55,184 nucleotides of DNA. Source: JBHGAV01 sp041946685 (lineage in GTDB: Bacteria > Acidobacteriota > Terriglobia > Bryobacterales > Bryobacteraceae). The stretch spans positions 1 through 55,184 of the forward strand of contig JBHGAV010000024.1 in the NCBI GenBank assembly GCA_041946685.1, given 5' to 3'. The stretch's first letter is position 1. Each line of letters starts with the position of its first letter. This document shows positions 8,088-16,819 of the stretch, in pieces. The notes under the pieces are model-generated. The model did not search any database. It had not been told where the DNA came from and saw nothing but the letters and a program-made list of their open reading frames with translations. Made by a program: the position numbers and the translations under genes.

Positions 8088-9866
8088 GTGACGCCGGAAA
8101 GCCTTTTCGTCATTGCTTTGGTGATCGGGGCGGTGATCTTGTTCGCCTCCGAAAAGCTGCCCGTGGACCTGGTGGGGGTGCTGGTGATGACCGTCCTTCT
8201 GGTCAGCGGCGTCCTGACGCCTCAGGAAGGGATTGCCGGCTTCAGCAACCCGGCCACCGTAACGGTGGCGGCAATGTTTGTACTGAGCACCGCGGTCTTC
8301 AAGACGGGGGCGCTCAACCTCCTTGGCGCCTCACTGGTCCGGCTCACCAAGTGGAGCTTTTGGGCTTCGCTGGTCGTGATCATGCTGGTGAGCGCGCTTC
8401 CGTCGGCGTTTGTGAACAACACGCCGGTGGTGGCGATCTTCCTCCCGCTGGTTCTCGAGGCCGCCCGCCAGGCCAAGGTAAGCCCGTCCAGACTCCTGAT
8501 GCCGCTCTCGTTCGCGAGCATGTTGGGCGGGGTCTGCACGCTCATCGGCACCTCCACCAACATTCTGGTCAGCTCCATCGCCCAGCGCTCCGGGTTGCGG
8601 CCGTTCGAGATGTTCGAGTTCACCCGCCTGGGGTTGATCTTTTTCGGCGCCGGTTTGCTCTACATGCTGATCGTCGGCGTCCGGTTGATCCCTGAGCGAC
8701 GGACTGCCGGCGATCTGACCCAGAACTTCCAGATGGGCAACTACCTTACGGAGATCGTCCTCCTGCCGGAAGCGAAGTCGGTGGGAACGAGGGTGGCGAA
8801 TTCGCCCCTGAAGAAGGAGGTCGAGATCGACATCCTTGAGGTGTTTCGCGATGGGCGGAGGGTGGAAGGCCCGGTTTCCGACGTGGTGCTCCAGGCTTAC
8901 GACGTTCTCCGCGTGCGATGCAACGTCTCGCAGATCCGGGTACTGCGCGACCGGGTCGGGATTGCGCTGAAATCGGAAACGAGCCTGCAGGACCGCGATC
9001 TCGAATCCGAGCAGTCGGTCCTGGTGGAGGCCGTGGTCGCGCCAGCTTCTCAACTTAACGGAAAGTCCCTCGAGCAGGCCGGGTTTCGCAGGCTGTTCCA
9101 GGCCACGCCGCTCGCCATCCGGCACCGGGACAAGGTGCTGTACGAGAGCCTGGATTCGGTCCTTCTGCAGCCCGGCGACGCGCTGCTGCTCAAGCTCCGC
9201 CGTGAGCATCTGAGCCGGCCGGAGCTCCGGGAAGCCTTTGTCCTGGTTTCCCAGTTGGACGTGCCCACCTTTCGAAAGAGGAAACTGCTTCCCGCCCTCG
9301 CCATTGTCACCGCCGTTGTGACCGTAGCGGCTTTCGACCTGCTTCCGATCGTGGTGACCGCCATCTGAGGCTGTGTGCTCGTGGTCCTCACCGGGTGCCT
9401 GACGCTGGAGGAGGCCTATCGCTCGATTGAATGGAAGGTGATCTTCCTGCTCGGCGGGGTGCTGGCGCTGGGAATGGCCCTGGAGAAGACCGGGGCGGCG
9501 CTGCTGCTCTCCAATCTTCTGATTTCGACCGTGGGCGCCTGGGGCCCTGTCGCCATCGTGTCGGCGCTGTACCTGCTCACTTCGCTGCTGACCGAGGCGA
9601 TGTCCAATAACGCGACGGCTGCGCTGCTTGCTCCGATCGCCATCACAACCGCGCAGAGCCTCGGGGTCGACGCCCGCCCCTTCTTGATGGCCGTGTGTTA
9701 CGCCGCATCGGCCAGCTTCATGACTCCGGTCGGATACCAGACGAACACCATGATTTACGGTCCCGGCCAGTACAGGTTCGCCGACTTCCTGCGGGTGGGG
9801 ACCCCGCTGAACATTCTGTTTTGGATCATGGCCACGATCCTGATCCCGCGCATCTGGCCGTTCTGA
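8088..9866 (+). pseudogene. SLC13-family permease with TrkA-C domains, interrupted by an in-frame TGA
   Basis: The two halves form one SLC13/DASS-type permease (anion:Na+ symporter family) in a single frame. The first half holds the N-terminal membrane bundle (PSAFVNNTPVVAIFLPL, GTSTNIL) and two TrkA-C/RCK-C regulatory domains (about residues 220-385). The second half holds the C-terminal bundle (MSNNATAALLAPIA, GYQTNTMIYGPG). A TGA at 9366-9368 separates VVTAI from GCVLVVLTGCL, a stretch that is continuous in relatives. There is no frameshift. GTG start at 8088, with AGGTGAGG 6 bases upstream. It may be a recent nonsense mutation, a readthrough gene or a sequencing error. Confidence 0.75.
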
Positions 9867-9875
9867 GGCCCAACC

Positions 9876-12662
9876 ATGCAATCTTTGTCCGAGATCTGGA
9901 ACGAGTTCAGAGCAGTTCTGGAATCCTTCGACCGGCGCTTGCTGGCCGAATGGGAAGTTGCGTGGAGAATACTTCAAGGTCTGCTCGCCGGGCAGAAGCC
10001 CGGCTGGGATGAGGCGCTGCTGTGGAACCGGCCTTTTGGAACACTGCGCTCCCTTCACGAGTTGTTCCAACGGGACGCCGGCCTGCTGCTCGACCAGCCG
10101 CTATCGGCGTTCCGGACCGAACGTGTTCAGGAGCGCGCACTAGATGCGATCGGCGCCTATCGCCGGGAACTGGACGAGCTGGCCCGGGCGCTTCCGGAGA
10201 GCGTTCAGACGAACGGCCGGGAGGTGGCTGCGGTGTTGGGGCCGCCCGCAGGCATGGCCTGGATCCGAAAGGTATGGTTCCAATGGAACTGGAAGTTACA
10301 CGAGCTTCCGCTTCAGGATCTGGTCAGGCGAAGCCTTCACCGGCATTGGATGGAGCGCCGCGGCGGCGACGGCGCCTTTTTCGCGCTGCTGGCGCAGGAC
10401 GCCCTGGACCTCAGCGCGGCGTGGCGGGCGCTGTCGCGCGAAGCGCTGCGGCGGCTTTCGGGTTTGCGTGCGGACACCCGGCCCGTGCGCCGGGCTGGAG
10501 TCCGCTGGCTTCGGAGATCGACCCGTTTCTCCGAACGTGCGGAGGAGGTGTTTCGCAAGATCCGCCTGGAAAATGAAAGAGCCCCGGGCCGCCTTGCGGC
10601 ACTGATCCTCGAAGCGGCGGGCAGGCCGCCTGCCGAGGACGGCTCCGAGGCGGCGCAACTGCAGCAGCATCTCGAGTCATGGGCTTTGCTCGCACGCGGC
10701 GTCGCCGACGAACTGCAACTCGATTCCGCCCTGGCGAAGGCGGCGTGCGTGGCGACCGAGCAAGCCCTGCACTCCCTAGAATCGCTTGAGGAAGAGCATC
10801 GCCGGCTGTCCGATGAATTGGAGTCAGTCATCCGGTGGCTGGAGGCGTGGCCCCACGGCGGCCAGCCGCGGCCCCTGCCGGAAAGGCAGGCGGACCTGGT
10901 TCCTGCCCGGGAACGGGTGGAATTGTGGTTGGGTGCGGTCCGTGCACACGTTCAGACGTTCGTCCCGGAATCAGTGGAGATTCTCGATCCGGCGAGTCCT
11001 TCAAGGGACCGGCCTGGGTCTGGGAGGCAGGTTCCGGTGCGAGCCATGCTTCTGAAGGCCCTCGGCGATCCCGCGCGCCGCGCCGCCTACGACGCATTCC
11101 GGCCGGCCGAGAATGTCCATCGCGAGATCGTTGACGAGATCGAGCGTGCCCGAAAGGTAATCGAATTCGGCCAGGAAACCGCGGCGAAGGAGGGTATCGC
11201 AAATCCACAGTTGGCGCAGGAAGCCATCAGCAACGCCTTGTCGCTGTTGGTTCAGCGCCGGCAAATAACGCCTGACGTCCGTCCTACAGTGGAGAACGGC
11301 TTGTGCCATGCCATCGCGACGGCATTCTGCGAGTGCCAGGTCAACCTGGAGTGGCGGCGCGAAGGTCTTTGGGGACATCTCAGCCGTCATGGCCTCCGCG
11401 ATACGGCCCGCCTCTGCGGACAGTTGATACGCGACGCGATCCGAAAGCCCTGGGTGCGCGTCCGCGATTCGATGGTGCCCGCCTATCATGCGTGGGTCGT
11501 TCGGAGGCCGCAGGAGAGTCCCTGGCCCCGGCGCCAGCGAGTAGCTGTGCGCACGCCTGAGGACGTGTTGCCGGCTCCCCGGCTGGCACAGGCGCCTCCA
11601 GGTCTCTACCGGCGGCTGTTTGATCTGGGGCCCGTCGAGGACCCGCGTTTTCTGACCGGACGGGAGATCGAAATGGCCGCGCTTGCCCGAGCAAAGCGGC
11701 TTTGGGAGCAGGGCCGTCCGGCGTCGGTGATCGTGGTGGGCGAGCCGGGAAGTGGAAAGACAAGCCTGCTGAACTGCGCGGTAAGCAGGATCTTCTCCGA
11801 AACGGAGGTCCTTCGCGCCGAATTCCGTACACGTACATGCCGTCCGGCAGAGATGCAGCGCTTTCTGGGAGCGCTATTCCAGAGAACCGAGGGACGCAAG
11901 GTCACGCCGGAGGCGCTGACGAGGCAGCGAAAGGTCGTGATTCTGGAGGGGTTGGAGCGCGCGTTTCTGCGCGAGCCGGGAGGATACGACGGCCTGCGAG
12001 ATCTTTTGAGTCTGATCGCTCTGACGTCCCGCGACATTTTATGGCTCACCACAGCCAACGATGCGTGCTACGCCCTCCTGGAATCCGCGCTTGATCTCGG
12101 CCGGTATTTTCCATTCCGGGTCGACGCGGCGGCAGTCGGCCGGAAGGACGTCGAAGATGCCATCCTGCTGCGGCACCGCCTCTCCGGGCAGCGCCTCCAC
12201 ATCACAACCCCTGAAAGAGGCGCGCAGCCGGGCAGCCGGCTGCTCCGCGTTCTCACACCGCCTCCCGGCCCGCAGCAGCAGTTATTCGATGCGGTACACC
12301 AGCGCTCGGAAGGCGTTTTTCGCGTCGCCTTCCAGGCGTGGCTGGCGTCGATCGAGCGGATGGAAGGAGGCTTCGTGTATATCCATCCTCCCGCTTCGGT
12401 AGAGGCTGTGGCGGAGGTTTCCGGTCTGGCCAGCGATTATCTGTTCACGCTTCAGGCGTTGTTGCAGCACGGCGGTCTCTCGATCGAGGAACATGCGATC
12501 CTCTTTCATTTGGCGGAGGAAACGAGCCGGGCGTGGCTGGAAGCCCTGGAAGCGACCGGGGCTGTTGAGGCCGATCCGGAACTCGGCTTCCGCGTCGCTG
12601 CCCATGCCACGGTTGAGGTCCGAAGGGCGCTTCGCCGGCGGAACCTTATAATTGCAGGGTAG
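9876..12662 (+). CDS. Large AAA-type ATPase with C-terminal winged-helix-like domain, partner of MscS
   Basis: A 928-residue protein with no close family that I recognise. Residues 1-600 are mostly helical and charged, with no signal peptide or membrane segment. A P-loop NTPase domain follows: Walker A GEPGSGKT at residues 622-629 and a Walker B-like strand VVILEGLE at 687-694, where Glu replaces the usual Asp. The last 80 residues look like a winged-helix domain ending in GFRV and RRRNLI. It starts 9 bases after the permease and is followed after 89 bases by MscS copy 2. Its N- and C-terminal segments recur fused in the ORF at 5002-5334. A role in controlling the channel is inferred from linkage only. 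Confidence 0.8.
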   Translation: MQSLSEIWNEFRAVLESFDRRLLAEWEVAWRILQGLLAGQKPGWDEALLWNRPFGTLRSLHELFQRDAGLLLDQPLSAFRTERVQERALDAIGAYRRELDELARALPESVQTNGREVAAVLGPPAGMAWIRKVWFQWNWKLHELPLQDLVRRSLHRHWMERRGGDGAFFALLAQDALDLSAAWRALSREALRRLSGLRADTRPVRRAGVRWLRRSTRFSERAEEVFRKIRLENERAPGRLAALILEAAGRPPAEDGSEAAQLQQHLESWALLARGVADELQLDSALAKAACVATEQALHSLESLEEEHRRLSDELESVIRWLEAWPHGGQPRPLPERQADLVPARERVELWLGAVRAHVQTFVPESVEILDPASPSRDRPGSGRQVPVRAMLLKALGDPARRAAYDAFRPAENVHREIVDEIERARKVIEFGQETAAKEGIANPQLAQEAISNALSLLVQRRQITPDVRPTVENGLCHAIATAFCECQVNLEWRREGLWGHLSRHGLRDTARLCGQLIRDAIRKPWVRVRDSMVPAYHAWVVRRPQESPWPRRQRVAVRTPEDVLPAPRLAQAPPGLYRRLFDLGPVEDPRFLTGREIEMAALARAKRLWEQGRPASVIVVGEPGSGKTSLLNCAVSRIFSETEVLRAEFRTRTCRPAEMQRFLGALFQRTEGRKVTPEALTRQRKVVILEGLERAFLREPGGYDGLRDLLSLIALTSRDILWLTTANDACYALLESALDLGRYFPFRVDAAAVGRKDVEDAILLRHRLSGQRLHITTPERGAQPGSRLLRVLTPPPGPQQQLFDAVHQRSEGVFRVAFQAWLASIERMEGGFVYIHPPASVEAVAEVSGLASDYLFTLQALLQHGGLSIEEHAILFHLAEETSRAWLEALEATGAVEADPELGFRVAAHATVEVRRALRRRNLIIAG

Positions 12663-12751
12663 CGCCTGAACTGCGGGCTGGATTCCGGATGTTGTGCTGA
12701 GCCACGAGCGATGTTTGTTTTGACCTGGCCCGCCGGAGGGAGGTGGGAACA

Positions 12752-13651
12752 ATGATCGCGGGATTTTGGGAAAAGGTCCAAGCCTCTCTGGCAATCCCCG
12801 TGTTCAAGCTGGGGAGTGCTCAAGTGACGCTGTGGTCGTTGTTGTACGTGCTGGTTTTGTTGCTGCTTCTGTTCTACTTTACCGGGCGCATCACTCGCCT
12901 GTTGGTTGCGCGCCCTTTGCAGAGGAGCAAGCTGGACGCCAGTGCGCGCCAGGCGGTGACATCCATCTTTCAATATGCCGTCCTCGTCATTGGGCTGCTC
13001 ATCATCATGCAGACCGCCGGGATCGACGTCACCACGCTGAATGTCCTCGCCGGCACCTTCGGCATAGGCGTGGGGTTCGGGCTTCAGAACATCGCCAGCA
13101 ACTTTATCAGCGGCCTGATTATCCTGTTTGAGCGCCCTGTCAAGTTGGGCGACCGGATCGAAGTCGGCTCGGTGGAGGGCGACGTCGTCCAGATCCGGCC
13201 ACGAAGCACTACCGTGCTCACCAACGACAATATCGCCATCATCATCCCGAACTCGAGGTTCATCACGGAAAACGTTGTCAACTGGAGTTACAACGACACG
13301 AAGGTCAGGTTCCGTATCCCGGTGAGCGTGGCGTATGGAAGCGACGTCCGGTTGGTGGAGAGGTGCCTTCTGGAAGTTGCCGCGGAGTGCCCGGATGTGT
13401 TGCGCGACCCGGCTCCGGTGGTTCGCTTTCTCGAGTTCGGCGAGAGCGCGCTGCACATGGAGCTTCGAGCGTGGAGCACCACGCTCATGCAGCGGAAAGG
13501 GAAGCTCATCAGCACCCTTAACTTCGCTATCTACGATAAGTTTGACGAACACGGCATCCACATTCCCTATCCGCAGCGCGACCTTCACATACGTGGCGGC
13601 GGCGTGGAGGTAAAGTTGGTTGACTCGACTGCCCCTGGCGCCCGCGAGTGA
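12752..13651 (+). CDS. Mechanosensitive ion channel family protein (MscS-like), copy 2
   Basis: A 299-residue MscS-family channel. It has membrane segments at about residues 25-45 and 70-90, the pore helix LNVLAGTFGIGVGFGLQN, then GLIILFERPVKLGDRIEVG, the start of the beta domain. The C-terminal alpha/beta domain runs to about residue 270. The ATG at 12752 follows GGAGGGAGG, so the GTG three codons upstream is less likely. It shares layout with the channel at 4148-4990 but is well diverged from it in sequence. It lies 89 bases after the large ATPase gene, the same order as the remnant and channel pair on the other strand. Confidence 0.9.
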   Translation: MIAGFWEKVQASLAIPVFKLGSAQVTLWSLLYVLVLLLLLFYFTGRITRLLVARPLQRSKLDASARQAVTSIFQYAVLVIGLLIIMQTAGIDVTTLNVLAGTFGIGVGFGLQNIASNFISGLIILFERPVKLGDRIEVGSVEGDVVQIRPRSTTVLTNDNIAIIIPNSRFITENVVNWSYNDTKVRFRIPVSVAYGSDVRLVERCLLEVAAECPDVLRDPAPVVRFLEFGESALHMELRAWSTTLMQRKGKLISTLNFAIYDKFDEHGIHIPYPQRDLHIRGGGVEVKLVDSTAPGARE

Positions 13652-13849
13652 CTACCTCTTATGGCGCAGGCAGATCCAGTCTGCCGGCAGGAATGCGCAG
13701 TCGTGTGATCTCGCCACCTCCAGACACGCCTGAACTGAACGTCGACGGCCACATGCAGTCTGCGTGCAGCCATGTGAACCTCCGCCGCAGGCCCATGTAT
13801 TTGCAGCGGTAAACAGGAGCGGATGGGGGATCCCCGAATCTAATAGACC

Positions 13850-14236
13850 ATGCGGATAGCAAAGACTGACATCCCGAAAAAGATAGATGTTCCCGGCGCG
13901 GTTGCCCGTCAAGCGACCGAATTTGGGGATGCGTCGGGTTACGGACAACTCGCTGGGGAGTACTTCTCGATGGGGGCCGGGACCGACCTGGCGCCACTGC
14001 TTAAGGGCCTTGAGGGCGACCTTTGCCAGTCTCCGCACTGGGGCTACATGATCCAAGGCCGATTGACGGTTACCTATCGTGACGGTTCCCGCGAGTCAGT
14101 CGGGGGCGGTGACCTTTTCTATTGGCCCCCGGGGCACACGGTAGCAGTGAGTCAGGATGCGGAGATCATTCTCTTCAGCCCACAGTCCGAGCACTGCGCC
14201 GTCGTGGAGCACGTGCGCCGGCGATTGGGCGCGTGA
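13850..14236 (+). CDS. Cupin-domain protein
   Basis: A 128-residue single-domain protein with a cupin beta-barrel pattern. Motif 1 is HWGYMIQGRLTVTY at about residues 63-76 and motif 2 is GGGDLFYWPPGHT at about 85-97. The usual second metal His in motif 1 (HxH) is not present, so metal binding may be altered. Start: ATG at 13850. No strong ribosome site is visible and the upstream 198 bases look empty. It stands alone between the MscS gene and nikR. The small-molecule ligand is unknown. Confidence 0.7.
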   Translation: MRIAKTDIPKKIDVPGAVARQATEFGDASGYGQLAGEYFSMGAGTDLAPLLKGLEGDLCQSPHWGYMIQGRLTVTYRDGSRESVGGGDLFYWPPGHTVAVSQDAEIILFSPQSEHCAVVEHVRRRLGA

Positions 14237-14440
14237 AATCCGCAACCGGCGGCAACAGCGAATCGCGCCACCGCGTTCGGTCCCGAAGCGAAGTCCATTC
14301 AGTTGACCCGATCTCCTCTCCAAGCGGCTGAGGACATGCTCCGCGCGCACGCCAGCGAACAGCCCCCCTAAGCCACCCGCCCGTGCCTGAACGGTCTTCC
14401 TGGAAATCGCATTCGGTGTCTGTACCGCCCGGCGCAGGGC

Positions 14441-14872
14441 CTAGCCCGGCCCCGCGTGAGCGTCCGCGCCGGCCGTGATCGCAAGCTGCGCGTGCTTCAC
14501 TCCCTTGATGCTGCCCATCAGGCTTCCGAACCTCTGGATCTCCACGGCGGGTCCCTTCAGAGCGATGACTTCCATGCAGCGATCGTGGTCGAGATGAAGA
14601 TGCATCGTCGACAGAATCATCCGGTGATGGTCGTGCTGCAAGTCGGTCATCTTTTCTTCGAGCAGACGGACGTGGTGGTCATACACCAGGGTCAGCGTGC
14701 CAACCACCTTGCCTGCGGGCCGGGTGGCCGAGGTGTCCCGTACCAGCTCGGCGCGGATGAGGTCGCGGAAAGCCTCCGAACGGTTGGTATAGCCCCGCTT
14801 TGCGATCAGTTCGTCGAAAGCTTCAAGAAGATCGGTGGGGATAGCCACTCCTATGCGACTCAGTTCAGCCAT
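14441..14872 (-). CDS. nikR: Nickel-responsive transcriptional regulator NikR
   Basis: A 143-residue NikR repressor. Residues 1-45 form the ribbon-helix-helix DNA-binding domain (SRIGVAIPTDLLEAFDELI, NRSEAFRDLIR). The rest is the ACT-like nickel-sensing domain. The four nickel ligands can be placed by spacing as H80, H91, H93 and C99 (HLHLDHDRCMEV), the same spacing as H76, H87, H89 and C95 in E. coli NikR. It is divergent from the His-rich small gene and adjoins the nickel ECF importer, which supports a nickel role over cobalt. Confidence 0.93.
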   Translation of the reverse strand: MAELSRIGVAIPTDLLEAFDELIAKRGYTNRSEAFRDLIRAELVRDTSATRPAGKVVGTLTLVYDHHVRLLEEKMTDLQHDHHRMILSTMHLHLDHDRCMEVIALKGPAVEIQRFGSLMGSIKGVKHAQLAITAGADAHAGPG

Positions 14873-14978
14873 GGGAATTCAAGATAACATACGAATGGGG
14901 TAAAAACGTAGCACCCTGCCGGGAAAGCGGTAAGATGAGGTTGACGGAGCGGCCGGAGGGTCCTCCTGGAGGGACGCA

Positions 14979-15164
14979 ATGGAAGCGAAACACGATCACG
15001 AACACGTGCATGCCCACACGCACGAGCATGCGCACGGGGCGACAAGGCACACGCACGAGCATGAGCATGCCCACAGCCACGGGCACGAGCACAAGGGCGC
15101 CCAGGACGCCCACGATCACGCGCATCCTGTGGAGAATTTGACGCCGCACGAGCATCCTCACTAG
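14979..15164 (+). CDS. Histidine-rich small metal-binding protein
   Basis: A 61-residue protein in which about one third of residues are His, in runs of HxH alternating with Glu, Ala and Asp (for example HEHVHAHTHEHAHG). It has no signal peptide. The ATG follows GGAGGG with 5-6 bases of spacing, so it looks like a real, well-translated gene despite its low complexity. It sits between divergent nikR and the convergent ECF ATPase gene, whose protein also ends in a His-rich tail. By analogy with Hpn-type proteins it may store or buffer nickel in the cytoplasm; that role is inferred. Confidence 0.8.
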   Translation: MEAKHDHEHVHAHTHEHAHGATRHTHEHEHAHSHGHEHKGAQDAHDHAHPVENLTPHEHPH

Positions 15165-15190
15165 CCGGGAAGCTGGCCCGACCTGTCAAC

Positions 15191-15994
15191 TCATGATTGG
15201 TGCTCGCCGTGCCGGTGGGGGTGCGAATGCACTTCTCCCGACGCGTGTACATGCCTGTGGGCATGCAGCAGGCCGGTACGCTCCAAGAGCGGTGTGTCGC
15301 CCAATATCGTTGCTGGCGGGCCGTGAGCGACGACGCGGCCGCTTTGGAAGACATAGCAGGTATCGGCGATGTCCTCGACGGTATCCAGGTCGTGAGTGGC
15401 GGTAACCACGGTCTTGCCGGCACCCTTCCAGCCGGCGAGCAGGTCGATGACGTGGCTCTTGCTCCTCGGATCGAGAGCCGAGGTTGGCTCGTCCAGCAGG
15501 AGAACCTCCGGATCGAGAACCAGGACGGAGGCGAGCGCAACACGTTTCTTCTCGCCACCGGACAACCGATGAGGCGGGCGGTCCTTCAGAGACAGAATTC
15601 CCATGGAATCGAGCGTTCGAGCCACGCGATCACGTATCGCTTCCTTGGGCCAGCGAAGCTGTAACGGCCCGAAGGCGATCTCATCGAACACAGTCGGATT
15701 GAACAACTGCACGTCCGGGTTCTGGAAGACCAGGCCGACGCGCCGGCGAAAGGCGAACGAGAACTGTTCTTCCTCGAGGCGCGCCTCGCTGAGAAGTTCG
15801 TCGCGGAAGCGAATCGCGCCCGTCTCGGGGAAGTACAAGCCGTCCAACAGGCGAAGCAGCGTCGACTTCCCTGAACCATTCGCTCCAACCAGGGCCACCC
15901 GCTGGCCCTCTTCTATGTCCAGGGAGATGGAGTCCAGAGCGGTGATCTGTTCGTAGCGGTAGGTGACGCTCCGGACTTCGAACACAGACGGCAT
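15191..15994 (-). CDS. nikO: Nickel ECF transporter ATP-binding subunit, His-rich C-terminus
   Basis: A 267-residue ECF-type ABC ATPase, the A component of a nickel/cobalt importer. Walker A is GANGSGKST, the Q loop is FQNPDVQLFN, the signature is LSGGEKKRVALA, Walker B is VLLLDEPTSALD and the H-loop is ATHDLD. The last 24 residues carry about eight His (HAHRHVHASGEVHSHPHRH), a tail often seen on nickel transporters. I chose the ATG at 15994, 5 bases after the upstream stop; a GTG seven codons earlier overlaps the preceding gene. It is the third gene of the order NikMN, Q, O. Confidence 0.9.
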   Translation of the reverse strand: MPSVFEVRSVTYRYEQITALDSISLDIEEGQRVALVGANGSGKSTLLRLLDGLYFPETGAIRFRDELLSEARLEEEQFSFAFRRRVGLVFQNPDVQLFNPTVFDEIAFGPLQLRWPKEAIRDRVARTLDSMGILSLKDRPPHRLSGGEKKRVALASVLVLDPEVLLLDEPTSALDPRSKSHVIDLLAGWKGAGKTVVTATHDLDTVEDIADTCYVFQSGRVVAHGPPATILGDTPLLERTGLLHAHRHVHASGEVHSHPHRHGEHQS

Positions 15995-15999
15995 GTCTC

Positions 16000-16818
16000 T
16001 CAGTGTCCCACCCACAGGGCGGCCGCCCCCAAGCCGGTGAAAACGAGCAGTCCAAGCCAGTCCGCGGCAGACATCTCGAATTCATCCAGGACGTCCACTT
16101 CCCCCCGGAAACCGCGGGACTGCATGGCCAGGTACACGTCGCCGCTCAACTGGAGGGTCTTGCTCAGAAGCACTCCGGCCGTGGCTACGGCGAGCCGCCT
16201 CCGGTCTCCAGACTCGAGTCCCCCTACCAGCCGGCTGCGCCGCGATTCGAACATCTCGCGCGCGGTAGTGATCAGTAGAAAGATGTAGCGGTAGGTCATC
16301 CCCAGTACGACAATGACGACGACCGGAACGCGCAGCACGCGCAGAGCCTTCAGGATGTGCGTCCAAGGAGTCGTGAGTACCAGCAGCATGGAGAGGGTCG
16401 CCGTAGTCTCGACGCGGGAGACCAGGTATGCGGCCGCTCGCAAACCTTGCGCCGTCACCGTCCACCCTGACCAGGGCATCGACCAGATCCGCTGGCCGGG
16501 CGTCAAGAACAGTGCCGGAAGGACCATCAATCCGGTGAAGGCAAAAACGCCGGCCCACACCCTGATGGCCAGAGTGCGCATCGGGAGCCGCGAGGAGACC
16601 GCCAGCAACAAAGCAAGACCGAAGACGGCAACGATGACCTCGATCCGGCGCGAGATCGCCGCAGCCACGATCAGCACAAGAAGTCCGAGCACCTTCACGC
16701 GCGGGTCCAGGCTCTGGAGCAACCCGCGCCGGCGGGCCAACTCCTCCGACTCCAAGGCATGCTCCAGAACGACGAGAAAGCCCCGTATCGACGCTTCGAC
16801 AAACCGGTTAACCCGCAC
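16000..16818 (-). CDS. nikQ: Nickel/cobalt ECF transporter transmembrane T subunit (CbiQ/NikQ)
   Basis: A 272-residue T component of an ECF importer with 5-6 hydrophobic helices. The coupling motif AMQSRGFRGE near residue 230 and the paired ESRRSR around residue 188 fit the cytoplasmic helices that contact the ATPase. The GTG at 16818 overlaps the end of the NikMN gene (stop at 16820-16822). The open frame continues 84 codons upstream but that part lies within the NikMN gene. Length and start (SLDPRVKVLGLL after a short leader) match CbiQ proteins. Confidence 0.88.
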   Translation of the reverse strand: MRVNRFVEASIRGFLVVLEHALESEELARRRGLLQSLDPRVKVLGLLVLIVAAAISRRIEVIVAVFGLALLLAVSSRLPMRTLAIRVWAGVFAFTGLMVLPALFLTPGQRIWSMPWSGWTVTAQGLRAAAYLVSRVETTATLSMLLVLTTPWTHILKALRVLRVPVVVIVVLGMTYRYIFLLITTAREMFESRRSRLVGGLESGDRRRLAVATAGVLLSKTLQLSGDVYLAMQSRGFRGEVDVLDEFEMSAADWLGLLVFTGLGAAALWVGH

Positions 16819-16819
16819 T

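Noticed and set aside
9366..9368. TGA as a selenocysteine codon
   Set aside because: No SECIS-like hairpin is evident just downstream, and SLC13 permeases have no known selenocysteine at this site.
8331..10070. A 579-codon minus-strand frame opposite the SLC13 permease
   Set aside because: It is the shadow of the permease in another frame; the charged, low-complexity translation has no conserved motif.
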